DNA of 64,000 bases from positions 1-64,000 of the forward strand of contig CAVBPR010000006.1 of the NCBI GenBank assembly GCA_963597355.1. The letters are read 5' to 3'. Position numbers and translations under genes: made by a program. Below, piece after piece: positions 1 to 9,664 of the stretch (the first letter of the stretch is position 1; every line of letters starts with the position of its first letter). Below the pieces are notes generated by a model. The model was given only the letters and a program-made list of their open reading frames with translations, did no database searches and was not told where the DNA came from. Source of the DNA: UMGS1766 sp963597355. GTDB lineage: Bacteria; Bacillota; Clostridia; Oscillospirales; Oscillospiraceae.

Positions 1-139
1 AGTGAGCTTGATTAGTATATCAAAGCTCCCCCATAATGTCAAGAACTATTTTTCAATTTTTTTCGATTTTTTCATCGGCCGGTGTTGACGGTTCTGATGT
101 CCATCTCTGGTGGACATTTGACCAAGTTTCGTCGTTCGC

Positions 140-168
140 TTGCTTTTCCATTCTTTCAAATCTATAAT
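140..168 (+). promoter_or_regulatory. Sigma-A type promoter of metA
   Basis: A TTGCTT hexamer (140-145) is followed after exactly 17 bases by TATAAT (163-168). Transcription would start near 175, about 50 bases before the metA start codon. This short leader leaves no room for a SAM riboswitch. Confidence 0.7.
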
Positions 169-224
169 GAAATAACTTGAACATAGTTCTTACTAAATAA
201 TAATATAAAAGGAGGCGTGCAGTC

Positions 225-1178
225 ATGCCGATTCGCATTCCTGATTCTCTCCCCGCTCGCGCAACGCTGGAGAGCGAAAATATATTTGTTATGACCGAAT
301 ATCGAGCTCTGCATCAGGATATTCGTCCTTTAAATTTGTTAATCCTGAATCTAATGCCAACCAAGATTGTTACAGAAACTCAATTCCTGCGAAAACTGTC
401 CAACACCCCGCTCCAAATTCGGGTTGAATTGCTGCAGACCGCAAGCTACCAATCTGTGCATACCGATGCAAGCCATCTGGATTCTTTCTACACTACCTTT
501 GATAAAATAAAAGATAAGGTCTATGATGGTATGATCATCACCGGTGCACCTCTGGCCTATGTCCCCTGGGAAGAAGTCGAGTACTGGGATGAGCTCTGCA
601 CCATTATGGATTGGACTACCACGCACGTTCACTCCACAATGCATGTCTGCTGGGGCGCCTTTGCCGCGTTGCATTATCATTATGGCCTTTCTAAAATTGT
701 CCGCGACACGAAACTTTTCGGTGTTTATCCCCATACCGCTGTGGACGCCAAAAAGCAATCTCCTCTCTTCCGCGGTCTGGATGATGTATTTTATGTCCCT
801 CAATCCCGTGAAATTGAGTTGAGTGCCGAAGAAATCGCTCAAGTAGACGAGTTGGAGTTAATGTCCACATCAGAGCAGGCAGGTGTGTTTGCATTAAAGA
901 GCAAAGATAATCGCCGTTTCTTCCTTACCGGCCACCCGGAATACGACGCCGATACGTTAGCGAATGAATATTGGCGCGATAAGAACAAAGGTTTGGACAT
1001 TGCCGTACCGGAAAACTATTTCCCCAATGACGATCCAAATCAATCTCCCTTAGTAACCTGGCGCTCTACCGGCCAGCTGATCTATAACAACTGGCTCAAT
1101 TACTATGTCTATCAGACCACACCTTATGATTTAAAAGAGTTCGGTAAAAATGATGCCTCTCCGAACGGCACAACTTGA
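225..1178 (+). CDS. metA: Homoserine O-acyltransferase MetA
   Basis: Transfers an acyl group from acyl-CoA to the hydroxyl of L-homoserine, the first committed step of methionine synthesis, in the cytoplasm. The 317-residue length is usual for the MetA family (class I glutamine amidotransferase fold). The nucleophile is Cys142 in HVCWGAFAAL, and the catalytic His236 and Glu238 lie in LTGHPEYD. An AAAGGAGG site ends nine bases before the ATG. The gene stands alone with its own promoter and a terminator shared with sbcC. The acyl donor is not clear: position 111, which in studied MetA enzymes is Gly for succinyl-CoA and Glu for acetyl-CoA, is Ala here (ITGAPLAY). Family assignment is firm; the choice between acetyl- and succinyltransferase is open. 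Confidence 0.95.
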   Translation: MPIRIPDSLPARATLESENIFVMTEYRALHQDIRPLNLLILNLMPTKIVTETQFLRKLSNTPLQIRVELLQTASYQSVHTDASHLDSFYTTFDKIKDKVYDGMIITGAPLAYVPWEEVEYWDELCTIMDWTTTHVHSTMHVCWGAFAALHYHYGLSKIVRDTKLFGVYPHTAVDAKKQSPLFRGLDDVFYVPQSREIELSAEEIAQVDELELMSTSEQAGVFALKSKDNRRFFLTGHPEYDADTLANEYWRDKNKGLDIAVPENYFPNDDPNQSPLVTWRSTGQLIYNNWLNYYVYQTTPYDLKEFGKNDASPNGTT

Positions 1179-1273
1179 TAGCAGCTTACACACCACTCTA
1201 TCTATGAGCGAACTCAAAAACATCATTAATTGAAAGAATCAACAAGAGAATCTTTCCACTAAACGATACAAAT

Positions 1274-1307
1274 AAAGGCCAGCCCTATGTTTCCAGGGCC
1301 GGCCTTT
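1274..1307. terminator. Bidirectional terminator between metA and sbcC
   Basis: The arms AAAGGCC-A-GCCCT and AGGGC-C-GGCCTTT pair around an 8-base loop, with A-rich bases on the left and T-rich bases on the right. It lies between two convergent genes, so it can serve both. Confidence 0.8.
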
Positions 1308-1332
1308 ATTTTATCGTTTTATTTGCAACCTT

Positions 1333-4300
1333 TTAATTCCGAATTTCTACATAGCTGCCTGTTGCACGATCTTTATGAACCACAATTTGTCGATCAATTC
1401 GCTCCTTCAGTTCTGCAACATGAGAAATAATTCCCACCAATCGCTTGCCCTCGGACAACCCGGACAGCGCCTGCATCGCCTGCTCCAATGCGTTTTCGCT
1501 CAAAGAGCCAAATCCTTCATCTACAAACAAAGTGTCCATACGAATCCCACCTGCCGAGGCCTGCACTTCATCCGAAAGTCCAAGCGCCAGAGATAAAGAC
1601 GCCAAAAATGCTTCTCCACCGGAAAGGGAACCGGCACTGCGTTCGCTGCCATTGTAGTGATCGATGACATCCAGCTCAAGTCCGCTTTGGGAACGAACAC
1701 TTTCGGCTGTGGTACGCCGCTTTAACTCATACTGACCATCCGACATAACCATCAGCCGCACATTGGCGCGGCTTAGAATGCGGTCAAAATATGTCATCTG
1801 GATATACGTTTCCAGCATGATTTTTTCTTTCCCGCTAAGGGTTCCATTCGCTGTGTCGCTCAGCGCCTTAAGCCATTGGTATTGCTGCTCCGCCTGTGTC
1901 AGCACTTTTGATTGGGCGGAAAAATTTTGCTGCACCCGCTGATTGGCGCTTAGTCGAACCGCAACCAGTTTTTCATTCTCTGCAACCTTTCCCTTCTGTT
2001 GCTGAAGCTCTGATTGCTCCTCACGCACCCGCTCAATATCGCAAATCGGCAACGTTTTAAGCTGATCCTCCAACTGCATCAACTGCCCTTGCAGACCGTT
2101 CACTTGTTCCGTTACCGCATGCAACTCCGTTTGTCCGTTTTCATGTTCCTTCTCAATCTGGTCTGCCACATCTGAAACCATCTTTATTCTTTCGGACGCT
2201 TTTGCGGCATCCGCAAAGAGCAAACCGGACTCCGTCTGCACAATTTGTTTCTGCAATTCCTCTTGACGCGCCTGATCCTCAGCACGTTTTTTCTCTGCAT
2301 CCTGCATGTGCCGTTCAATCTCTTCCAGCGCTTTCCGTTTCTCCGGAAGAAGTCGTCCCAGTTCCTCGCAGTGCTTCTTTTGACTCTCTAATTTTGCTTG
2401 TTTCTGTTTCAGCTCACGCAAATGCACATCTGTTTCATTCAACAACACGCTCATATGTGCCGTAATTTCTATAATTTCCAGCCCTTTTAACTCCGGGAAA
2501 AACTCAGAGGCACTTTGAATCTGCGTGTTGTTCTTCAACAACGCCTCATTGGCTGCCTGCCGTTCTTGATTCGCCATCTCTGCATAATTTTGCTGCGTTA
2601 CAACCGCTTCTTCCAAGGCAGTCTTTCGTTCGCAATCTCGTTGTGCCTTTTCCAGCTTTTGCAGCAGTTCCCGCTCCTGCTCCTGCAATTGAGACAGTTT
2701 GACCTCAACTCCAGCTCCCCCTTGTTCCAAGGTATCATTCTCCAGCTGGGCGATTAGCGCTTTCTTTACTTCCGTCTCCATCTGCTCGCAAACCGCACAC
2801 AGTGCTGCTGCTGCACTGCTCTTGTCCGTTGCGATGCTTGCCGCAGCATCTGATCTCCTCTTAGCCTGTTCAACTTCTGCCTGATCCGGCACGTTTTGCG
2901 GAACATCCGCCAACACAGGATGGTGTACTGCGCCGCAAACCGGGCAGGGCATTCCGTCCGTTAAGTCGCGCGCAAGGATGCCCGCCTGCGCATCCAGGAA
3001 GGATTGGTTTTTCCGTTCATATTCTTCACGTTTCTGTTGCGCGTCCTTGCTTGCATCCTGATATTCCTTCTGTGCGCGCTCCAGCTTTTTCCGCTCACTC
3101 TGATATTGATCGATCTGCTGCAGCAGTTTGGTTAATTCTTTTTTTCGCTCTTTCAGTAGCGTCTGTTGATGCAAAAGACTCTGCATTTTTTCGCCTGCAT
3201 CTGCCAACAGCCGCTGCTCTTCCTGCAGCGCACACAATTGCGCCTGAGCTTTTTCAAAGCGTTTCTCTTTTTCCGTCAGTACGCCAATCAACCTATCGCG
3301 CTGTTTTAATTTGTCCAGCAACGCATACAGTGCTGTCTGACGTTCTTCTGCTTGTTGGGTACAATGCGCAGCAGCAATTGCCTCCGCCGAAACATCTGCT
3401 AATGTCTCAAGCTCCTCCTGCAGCTTCGTCACTTCTATCGTCAGCCGATCCATCTGCTCCTGAGCTGCCACTATCGTTTCTGTCGCTTTCTGCACTCTGC
3501 ATCCCAGCGCAGACCAGTTTTCCCGTTTCCTTTCCAAATCCTCATATTGCGGCAATTGCTGTTCCAAGCGGGTTCGTTCGGATCTCAGTTCTTTTAAATG
3601 AGGAAGCTTTTTCTTTGCCGTTTCCAACGCCAACCGTTTTGCCTCCAGCAATGCATTCTGCTGTTGGAGCAGCTGCGTCAATTCTGCAAGTTTTTTCTCC
3701 TGTTCTCCGCGAGTTATGGCATCGTTTATCGTCTGCACAACGGTGCTAAGCCGCTGCTCCACCTGCTCTCTCTCCTTCATCAAACGCTCTGCTTCCGCAG
3801 AATCCTGTTCAATTAGACAATCCAATAGAGGAAGAATCTCATCTGCCGGAAGTTGTCCCTCCACAGCACTTTGCGCCTTCGGGTAAAGCAGATTGTCCTC
3901 CACGCATTGTATGCCGGAGACATATTGCTGCACGCTCTGCCCCAGTTCCTCGCACCGGCCTTTTGCCTGAGCAGCTGCTTCTTTCAGCTTCGTCTGAAGC
4001 GTTTCGTATCGCTCGGTTTTGAAAATGCTTCGAAAGATTTTTCTGCGCTCCTGGGTGTCCGCCTGCAGCAGGCGACGAAATTCTCCCTGGGCGATCATGG
4101 CAATCTGAGTAAACTGCTCTCGATCAATTCCGAGAACGGCCTGAATCTTCGCATTGACGTCTTTCACTTTCGCAATGACCTGCCCATTGGGGAGAGTCAG
4201 TGTTGCATCCGCCTTTTCCCGGACAAATCCGCCGCCGCGTTTTTTTGATGGACGCTCATATTCCGGGTTGCGCTGAACGGTATATACCTCTCCCCCATAG

Positions 4301-4551
4301 CTGAACACCAACTCCACCTCCGTTGGTGTCGTCGGATCTGCATACTTGGAGCGCAGCATGTCCGGCTTTCGGTTATCACTGCTGGCCTCGCCAAACAGTG
4401 CATAGGCAATTGCATCAAAAATAGTCGTCTTGCCGGCGCCGGTATCACCGGTAATGAGATATAAACCCTGTGTTCCAAGTTGATCCAGCTCCAGCACGGT
4501 CTGTCCCGCATAGGGTCCGAATGCAGACATCGTTAATTTGATCGGTCTCAT
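1333..4551 (-). CDS. sbcC: SbcC, SMC-like ATPase subunit of the SbcCD nuclease
   Basis: The ATPase partner of SbcD; together they cut DNA hairpins and protein-blocked ends (Rad50/Mre11 relatives). The 1072-residue protein has the expected order: Walker A GDTGAGKT at 35-42, a Q-loop region IAQGEF near 155, a very long coiled coil, the zinc-hook CPVC at 536-539, a second coiled coil, then the ABC signature SLSGGE and Walker B DTLFVDEGFG near the C-terminus. Its start overlaps the sbcD stop by four bases (ATGA), so translation is probably coupled. It is the last gene of a minus-strand run that ends at the terminator near 1290. Confidence 0.95.
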   Translation of the reverse strand: MRPIKLTMSAFGPYAGQTVLELDQLGTQGLYLITGDTGAGKTTIFDAIAYALFGEASSDNRKPDMLRSKYADPTTPTEVELVFSYGGEVYTVQRNPEYERPSKKRGGGFVREKADATLTLPNGQVIAKVKDVNAKIQAVLGIDREQFTQIAMIAQGEFRRLLQADTQERRKIFRSIFKTERYETLQTKLKEAAAQAKGRCEELGQSVQQYVSGIQCVEDNLLYPKAQSAVEGQLPADEILPLLDCLIEQDSAEAERLMKEREQVEQRLSTVVQTINDAITRGEQEKKLAELTQLLQQQNALLEAKRLALETAKKKLPHLKELRSERTRLEQQLPQYEDLERKRENWSALGCRVQKATETIVAAQEQMDRLTIEVTKLQEELETLADVSAEAIAAAHCTQQAEERQTALYALLDKLKQRDRLIGVLTEKEKRFEKAQAQLCALQEEQRLLADAGEKMQSLLHQQTLLKERKKELTKLLQQIDQYQSERKKLERAQKEYQDASKDAQQKREEYERKNQSFLDAQAGILARDLTDGMPCPVCGAVHHPVLADVPQNVPDQAEVEQAKRRSDAAASIATDKSSAAAALCAVCEQMETEVKKALIAQLENDTLEQGGAGVEVKLSQLQEQERELLQKLEKAQRDCERKTALEEAVVTQQNYAEMANQERQAANEALLKNNTQIQSASEFFPELKGLEIIEITAHMSVLLNETDVHLRELKQKQAKLESQKKHCEELGRLLPEKRKALEEIERHMQDAEKKRAEDQARQEELQKQIVQTESGLLFADAAKASERIKMVSDVADQIEKEHENGQTELHAVTEQVNGLQGQLMQLEDQLKTLPICDIERVREEQSELQQQKGKVAENEKLVAVRLSANQRVQQNFSAQSKVLTQAEQQYQWLKALSDTANGTLSGKEKIMLETYIQMTYFDRILSRANVRLMVMSDGQYELKRRTTAESVRSQSGLELDVIDHYNGSERSAGSLSGGEAFLASLSLALGLSDEVQASAGGIRMDTLFVDEGFGSLSENALEQAMQALSGLSEGKRLVGIISHVAELKERIDRQIVVHKDRATGSYVEIRN

Positions 4552-5684
4552 TGTTCATCCTCCCAGAGCTGCTCCATCAAACTTTGCACAAAATTCGTTT
4601 GTTCCTGGTTCATTGGCACATTGTTTTGTTTTTCATAGAGTTCCGCAAACAGCTCTATGGGGGATAAATGCTCCACATCTGCCGCATCCTCCAAATGGAA
4701 TGTGTTTCGAGTGCGGCTGTTATCATAATCCAATTTCATAAGATTCGGGTAAATCACCCTCAGTTTTCCTACTGCGTTGGGCACATCTTCCTCATCCGTC
4801 AGCGTAATTCGCAGATAGTCATCCGTTTTCATCTGTTCATAAAAAGATTTCGCTGTAACCTCCATGTACCTGCCTCGGATTTCCCGCATATCATGCCTCG
4901 GAACAAGTGGAACCGTACGCAGATTGATTCCGCCTTTTTCTTCCAATTCAATCACGGTAACCGACTTTTGATGTTTCGCCTCGGAAAATGAATATTTTAG
5001 TGGAGAACCGCAGTAACGAATGGTCGGTCGGCAAACCTGCTGGGGCCCATGAATATGTCCCAGTGCCACATAGTCAAACGCATCAAATACGGTGGCGTCC
5101 ACATTGTCCGTTCCACCAACCGACACTTCCTCGGAATCACAGCGCTCTGCACCGGTAACAAACTGATGCGTCAACAGCACATTGCGCGTTGTTTCCTCCA
5201 CATTCATATGCTTCACAGCAACGCGCAAAGCATCAGTATAAGTTTCAATTTCTTCCTCCGGATAAAAGCGCCGCACATGAACCGGTTTCAAAAACGGCAG
5301 CAGGTAAAATCGCACTTCTCCCCATTTGTCATTTAAAATAACCGGCTTCACTATTCCGTCATAGGCGGGAGAAATATGAATTCCACTGCCTTCCATAAGT
5401 CGGCCACCAAATGCAACCCGCTCCGCAGAATCATGGTTTCCGCTGATCATCAAGACCTGCAAATTGCGGTTTGCAAGGCGGCAAAGAAAATCATCCAATA
5501 GCTGCACCGCCTCTGCGGATGGAACCGGCTTATCGTAAACATCGCCTGCAATCAGCACGGCATCCGGCTGTTCTGCGTCGATAATACGGATGATTTCCGT
5601 CAAAATATAGCGCTGGTCTTCCAGCATAGAAAATTCGTTCACGCGCTTACCTAGATGAAGGTCAGATAGATGAATCAGTTTCAT
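4548..5684 (-). CDS. sbcD: SbcD, Mre11-like exonuclease subunit
   Basis: Metal-dependent phosphoesterase that provides the nuclease activity of SbcCD in repair and replication-fork maintenance. All calcineurin-type motifs are visible: SDLHLGKRV near the N-terminus, AGDVYDK, SGNHDSAERV, LLTHQFV and LGHIHGPQ. Its 378 residues match the family. A GGGAGA site precedes the ATG. The gene lies 42 bases after the HAD phosphatase gene and overlaps sbcC by four bases. Confidence 0.95.
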   Translation of the reverse strand: MKLIHLSDLHLGKRVNEFSMLEDQRYILTEIIRIIDAEQPDAVLIAGDVYDKPVPSAEAVQLLDDFLCRLANRNLQVLMISGNHDSAERVAFGGRLMEGSGIHISPAYDGIVKPVILNDKWGEVRFYLLPFLKPVHVRRFYPEEEIETYTDALRVAVKHMNVEETTRNVLLTHQFVTGAERCDSEEVSVGGTDNVDATVFDAFDYVALGHIHGPQQVCRPTIRYCGSPLKYSFSEAKHQKSVTVIELEEKGGINLRTVPLVPRHDMREIRGRYMEVTAKSFYEQMKTDDYLRITLTDEEDVPNAVGKLRVIYPNLMKLDYDNSRTRNTFHLEDAADVEHLSPIELFAELYEKQNNVPMNQEQTNFVQSLMEQLWEDEQ

Positions 5685-5726
5685 AACCGTCTCCCTTGTC
5701 CCTGATGAATTCCATACACCTCTGGA

Positions 5727-6389
5727 TTAATTTTCTTTTCCGTCTTGTACGAGGGCATTCCGAAGTTCTTCTGCCGAATGGATCAAATGCTCAGCTCCAT
5801 AATCTGAAAGAAACTCTGCCGATCGAAACCCCCATGTCACGGAAAAACATGGCATACCGGCATTTTTCCCTGTAGCAATGTCTACCTCAGAGTCCCCTAC
5901 ATAGACTGCCCCTTCTGCAGATCGATTCATCTCCCTCAAGGCCAGAAATACCGTGTCAGGGGCTGGCTTTACTGCACAATCTGCCCGGTTTCCAACAACT
6001 GCAGAAAACACATCCGGAAAATACCGTTTTACCAGCTGCTGTACTGCCTCATCCGGCTTATTGCTGACAACAGCCAGATAAACTCCCTGCTCTTTCAATT
6101 GCTGTAAAAGCTGCGGGATACCGGGATATGGCTCTGTTTTGATCTGCGCATGCTCGTTGTAATAGCTGCGATAGAACTGCAGTGCCTTATCAAATTGTTC
6201 ATCCTTTGCTCCGTTTGGCATACAGCGCTCAATCAATTTTGCCGCACCATTTCCTACAAATGATCGCACTTCATCCCTCGTTCGCCGAGGGTAGTTTACA
6301 TAATCCATAGTGACATTCACGCTGTCCAACATATCTTCCAATGTGTTCAGCAGGGTTCCATCCATATCAAAAATCACAGTTTGAACCAT
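5727..6389 (-). CDS. HAD-family phosphatase, phosphoglycolate phosphatase-like
   Basis: A 220-residue haloacid-dehalogenase hydrolase. Motif I is FDMDGTLLNT at the N-terminus, motif II lies in VVSNKPDE, and motif III/IV is GDSEVDIATGKNAGM, with a helical cap of the Gph/PpaX type in between. Such enzymes remove phosphate from 2-phosphoglycolate or other small phosphate esters. 2-Phosphoglycolate arises from DNA end repair, which would suit a position just upstream of sbcDC, but that link is inference. AGGAGAT precedes the ATG. The exact substrate cannot be read from sequence. Confidence 0.85.
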   Translation of the reverse strand: MVQTVIFDMDGTLLNTLEDMLDSVNVTMDYVNYPRRTRDEVRSFVGNGAAKLIERCMPNGAKDEQFDKALQFYRSYYNEHAQIKTEPYPGIPQLLQQLKEQGVYLAVVSNKPDEAVQQLVKRYFPDVFSAVVGNRADCAVKPAPDTVFLALREMNRSAEGAVYVGDSEVDIATGKNAGMPCFSVTWGFRSAEFLSDYGAEHLIHSAEELRNALVQDGKEN

Positions 6390-6466
6390 TCTTTTTATCT
6401 CCTGTTTACAGATTTCGCATACCAGGCTGATCTATGAAGCCATCCAATTTCAGATAACTGCGGTGA

Positions 6467-6664
6467 TCATCCGGTTTCCAACACTTTCTTTTTATACTTC
6501 TCCGTTATTTCCCGTGTAACCTGTTCACAAGTCTTTTCCCCAGATGCCATAGCGGTCAAATTATCATAGCAATCCTGGGATAACGGCATATGTTCCACTT
6601 CCATCGTCGCCGCAACCTGTCTGATCATTTTTCCCTGCCTGGGAGATATCGGTTTATGGGACAT
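6467..6664 (-). CDS. VbhA-like antitoxin-fold small protein
   Basis: A 65-residue protein. An upstream in-frame ATG exists, but the start at 6664 is preferred because an AGGGGAGA ribosome site lies eight bases before it. The helical pattern with a central VEHMPLS and the closing SGEKTCEQVTREITEKYKK resembles VbhA, the antitoxin of Fic-type toxin VbhT. No Fic protein (HPFxxGNG) is encoded nearby, so it may be a solitary relic or act on something else. It sits between valS and the HAD gene, all on the minus strand. Family call is moderate; function unknown. Confidence 0.6.
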   Translation of the reverse strand: MSHKPISPRQGKMIRQVAATMEVEHMPLSQDCYDNLTAMASGEKTCEQVTREITEKYKKKVLETG

Positions 6665-6688
6665 CGTTATCGTCTCCCCTGTATACAC

Positions 6689-6727
6689 ATACACCCACCC
6701 ACGCAAAAGCGGCGCAGGTGGGCGTAT
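6689..6727 (-). terminator. Hairpin between valS and the VbhA-like gene
   Basis: Eleven-base arms (one G-T wobble) pair across about 17 bases just after the valS stop. There is no clear T-run behind it on the minus strand. It may act as an RNA-stabilising or partly terminating hairpin rather than a full terminator. Confidence 0.4.
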
Positions 6728-6736
6728 ATCAGTTTT

Positions 6737-9364
6737 TTAGTTCAGCGCAGCTGCAGATTCCTTCAGCTGACCGATCAAGGCACGGGTTTTCTCCATGTTG
6801 TCCCGCTCCCGCTGCACAACGGCCTCAGGCGCTTTTGCAACAAATTTTTCGTTTGCAAGTTTCTTCTCAATTCCCGCAAGATATTTCTCTGCCTTTTCGA
6901 TTTCTTTCTGCAGGCGTGCTCTCTCTGCATCCAAATCCACCAATTCCGCCAGAGGAATATAGAGCTTTGCGGCGGCTGTAACAACGCTCACCAGCCCGTT
7001 CAAGTCTGCAGGCGCCTGGGTCGAGATGGTCACGTCGCTGGCATTTGCCAGACGCTTCAGGAACGGAATTCCCATTGTGAAAGTCGACGTCTCATCTGTA
7101 ACGACCAACAGCTCTGCCTTCTTAGACGGGGGCACATTCATATCGCTGCGACGGGCGCGAATGGCCTTGATTGCATCCATCACCGTTTCCATGGCAGTTT
7201 CCTCTGCAGCAAAGTTGAACTGCTCGTTGTATTCCGGCCAGGACTGGAGCATCAGGAAATCGCCCTCATGGGGAAGTGCCTGCCAAATCTCTTCTGTAAT
7301 AAAGGGCATAAAGGGATGCAGCAGCTTCAAAATCTGCGTCAGCACATAGCACAACACCTGCTGTGCCTGTTCCTTTGCCGCAACATCCTCGCTGTTCAGC
7401 CGCGCCTTTGTCAACTCGATATACCAATCGCAGAAGGTATCCCAGATGAAGTCATACAGCTTCTGCGCCGCAACACCCATCTCGTAAGCTTCCATGTTTG
7501 CTGTAACGTCTCGAATCACTGCGTTCAGCTTGGAGAGAATCCACTTGTCCTCTGTTTCCAGTTCCTCCGGCAATGCCGCCTTATCAATTGTGAGGTTCAT
7601 CAGCAGGAAACGGCTGGCATTCCAGATTTTATTGGAGAAATTCCGCATTGCCTCGCACCGCTCCGTGTAGAAGCGAATGTCGTTTCCGGGGCTGTTGCCT
7701 GTAATCAGGTTAAAGCGCAATGCATCGCAGCCGAACTGGTCAATCATTTCCAGCGGATCAATACCGTTGCCCAGGCTCTTGGACATTTTTCGTCCCTGTG
7801 CGTCTCGCACAAGGCCATGAATCAACACGGTGTGGAATGGGGGCTTTTGGGTGTGCTCACAACCGGAGAAAATCATACGGGCCACCCAGAAGAAGATGAT
7901 GTCGTAACCGGTAACCAGCACATCTGTGGGATAGAAATAATCCAAATCCGGAGTCTTTTCCGGCCATCCCAGCGTGGAAAACGGCCACAGTGCAGAGGAG
8001 AACCAGGTGTCCAGCACGTCCGGATCACGGGTAATCTGCTTGCTGCCGCAGTGCTGGCAACAATCCGGGTCTTCCCGCGTGCAGGTCATTTTGCCGCAAT
8101 CATCGCAATACCACACGGGGATCTGATGGCCCCACCACAGCTGGCGGGAAATGCACCAGTCGTGCACATTCTCCATCCAGTTCAGGTAAGTCTTGGAAAA
8201 ACGCTCCGGCACAAACTGAACCTCGCCATCTTCCACAACCCGCATCGCTTCCTTCGCCAGCGGTTCCATCTTTACAAACCACTGTGCGGAAATAATCGGC
8301 TCCACATCGTTATGGCAGCGGTAGCAGGTTCCAACATTGTGTGAATAGTCCTCAATTTTTTCCATCAGGCCGAGGGCTTCCAGATCTTCAATCACCTTTT
8401 TGCGGCACTCATAACGGTCCATGCCTTCATAAGGACCGCCGTTTTCGTTGACCTTTCCGTTATCGTCCAGAACGCGAATAACTTCCAGATTGTGGCGAAG
8501 TCCAACTTCAAAGTCGTTGGGATCGTGGGCCGGAGTCATCTTCACGCAACCGGTGCCGAAATCCATTTCCACGTAATCATCCGCAACAATGGGAATCTCG
8601 CGGTTCATGATGGGCAGCATAACCGTTTTTCCGATCAGTGCCTGATAGCGCTCATCATTGGGGTTTACCGCCACACCTGTATCGCCCATCATGGTTTCCG
8701 GACGGGTGGTTGCCACTACCAGATATCCGCTGCCGTCGGTCAGAGGATACCGCATGTGCCACAGATGTCCGGGCTTATCCTGATATTCCACTTCTGCATC
8801 GGACAGCGCCGTTACACAATGGGGGCACCAGTTGATAATGCGGCTGCCCTTGTAAATCAAGCCCTTTTCATACAGCGAGACAAACACCTCTCGCACTGCC
8901 TTGGAGCAGCCTTCATCCATTGTGAATCGAGCTCTCTCCCAATCGCAGGAAGCACCCAGCTTCTTTTGCTGTTCCACAATGCGGCCGCCAAAGCGCTCTT
9001 TCCATGCCCAAACCCGTTCAAGGAACTTCTCACGGCCCAGGTCATAACGCGTCAGGTTCTCTTTTGTCCGCAGCTCTTCTTCCACCTTGATTTGTGTTGC
9101 GATGCCGGCATGGTCCGTTCCGGGCACCCACAAGGCAGCGTAACCCTGCATCCGCTTAAAACGAATCAGAATATCCTGCATGGTTGCATCCAGTGCATGT
9201 CCCATGTGCAGCTGACCGGTTACATTTGGAGGCGGCATGACAATTGTGAACGGCTTTTTATCCGGATCACGTTTTCCCCGGAAACAACCATTTTCTTCCC
9301 ACTGGGAATAAATCCGATTTTCTACCTCTTTGGGATCATAAACCTTCGGCAACTCTTTTGCCAT
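6737..9364 (-). CDS. valS: Valyl-tRNA synthetase
   Basis: Class Ia synthetase that charges tRNA-Val and edits misactivated threonine. The 875-residue protein starts at MAKELPKVYDP; a longer in-frame ATG exists, but AAGGAG lies about eight bases before this one. The HIGH-type signature is HMGH (53-56) after PPPNVTG, the KMSKS motif is intact (GRKMSKSLGNG), a zinc-type cysteine pair region occurs in the middle (WYCDDCGKMTC), and the C-terminus is the usual coiled-coil arm (LDAERARLQKEIEKAEKYL). Expression is controlled by an upstream T-box. Confidence 0.97.
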   Translation of the reverse strand: MAKELPKVYDPKEVENRIYSQWEENGCFRGKRDPDKKPFTIVMPPPNVTGQLHMGHALDATMQDILIRFKRMQGYAALWVPGTDHAGIATQIKVEEELRTKENLTRYDLGREKFLERVWAWKERFGGRIVEQQKKLGASCDWERARFTMDEGCSKAVREVFVSLYEKGLIYKGSRIINWCPHCVTALSDAEVEYQDKPGHLWHMRYPLTDGSGYLVVATTRPETMMGDTGVAVNPNDERYQALIGKTVMLPIMNREIPIVADDYVEMDFGTGCVKMTPAHDPNDFEVGLRHNLEVIRVLDDNGKVNENGGPYEGMDRYECRKKVIEDLEALGLMEKIEDYSHNVGTCYRCHNDVEPIISAQWFVKMEPLAKEAMRVVEDGEVQFVPERFSKTYLNWMENVHDWCISRQLWWGHQIPVWYCDDCGKMTCTREDPDCCQHCGSKQITRDPDVLDTWFSSALWPFSTLGWPEKTPDLDYFYPTDVLVTGYDIIFFWVARMIFSGCEHTQKPPFHTVLIHGLVRDAQGRKMSKSLGNGIDPLEMIDQFGCDALRFNLITGNSPGNDIRFYTERCEAMRNFSNKIWNASRFLLMNLTIDKAALPEELETEDKWILSKLNAVIRDVTANMEAYEMGVAAQKLYDFIWDTFCDWYIELTKARLNSEDVAAKEQAQQVLCYVLTQILKLLHPFMPFITEEIWQALPHEGDFLMLQSWPEYNEQFNFAAEETAMETVMDAIKAIRARRSDMNVPPSKKAELLVVTDETSTFTMGIPFLKRLANASDVTISTQAPADLNGLVSVVTAAAKLYIPLAELVDLDAERARLQKEIEKAEKYLAGIEKKLANEKFVAKAPEAVVQRERDNMEKTRALIGQLKESAAALN

Positions 9365-9629
9365 CTTATTCAACTCCTTAAAATCATGAAAAAACGCCCC
9401 GAGTCCCAACAGGACTCAGGGCGAATGTTTTTCCGCGGTACCACCTGAATTCGGGCATACCATGCCCGCACTCCTGCCCCAATAACGGAGGGCATGCCGC
9501 CGGACTTACTGCTGCTTCAGTACCGGTGCTCCGGGACGACTTTCTCCTCCGCTTCACAAGGTCTTGCACCAACCGACCTCTCTCTCTCGTTCCGCAGGCA
9601 GGATACTCCTTCCCATCTTCGCAAATATC
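9365..9629 (-). promoter_or_regulatory. T-box riboswitch leader of valS
   Basis: The conserved T-box core TGGTACCGCGG is at 9443-9433. It is followed by a hairpin (9423-9394, GC-rich 12-base arms) and a run of T, a classical intrinsic terminator, before the valS ribosome site. Upstream lie the AGAGAGAG-type and GGTCGGTTGGTGCAAGACC elements typical of Stem I. Uncharged tRNA is expected to bind and favour the antiterminator. A valine specifier codon is expected, but I did not fix its position. Confidence 0.9.
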
Positions 9630-9635
9630 CACTTC

Positions 9636-9664
9636 ATTATATCTGCGAGACTTTACAATGTCAA
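9636..9664 (-). promoter_or_regulatory. Consensus promoter of the valS T-box transcript
   Basis: On the minus strand TTGACA (9664-9659), a 17-base spacer, then TATAAT (9641-9636): a perfect sigma-A consensus with ideal spacing, directly upstream of the T-box leader. Confidence 0.9.

Noticed and set aside
53..238. 61-residue open frame on the minus strand before metA
   Set aside because: It covers the metA promoter and start, has low-complexity composition and no ribosome site.
6590..8344. 584-residue open frame antisense to valS
   Set aside because: It mirrors valS codons on the other strand, shows no recognisable domain, and valS itself has every expected motif.
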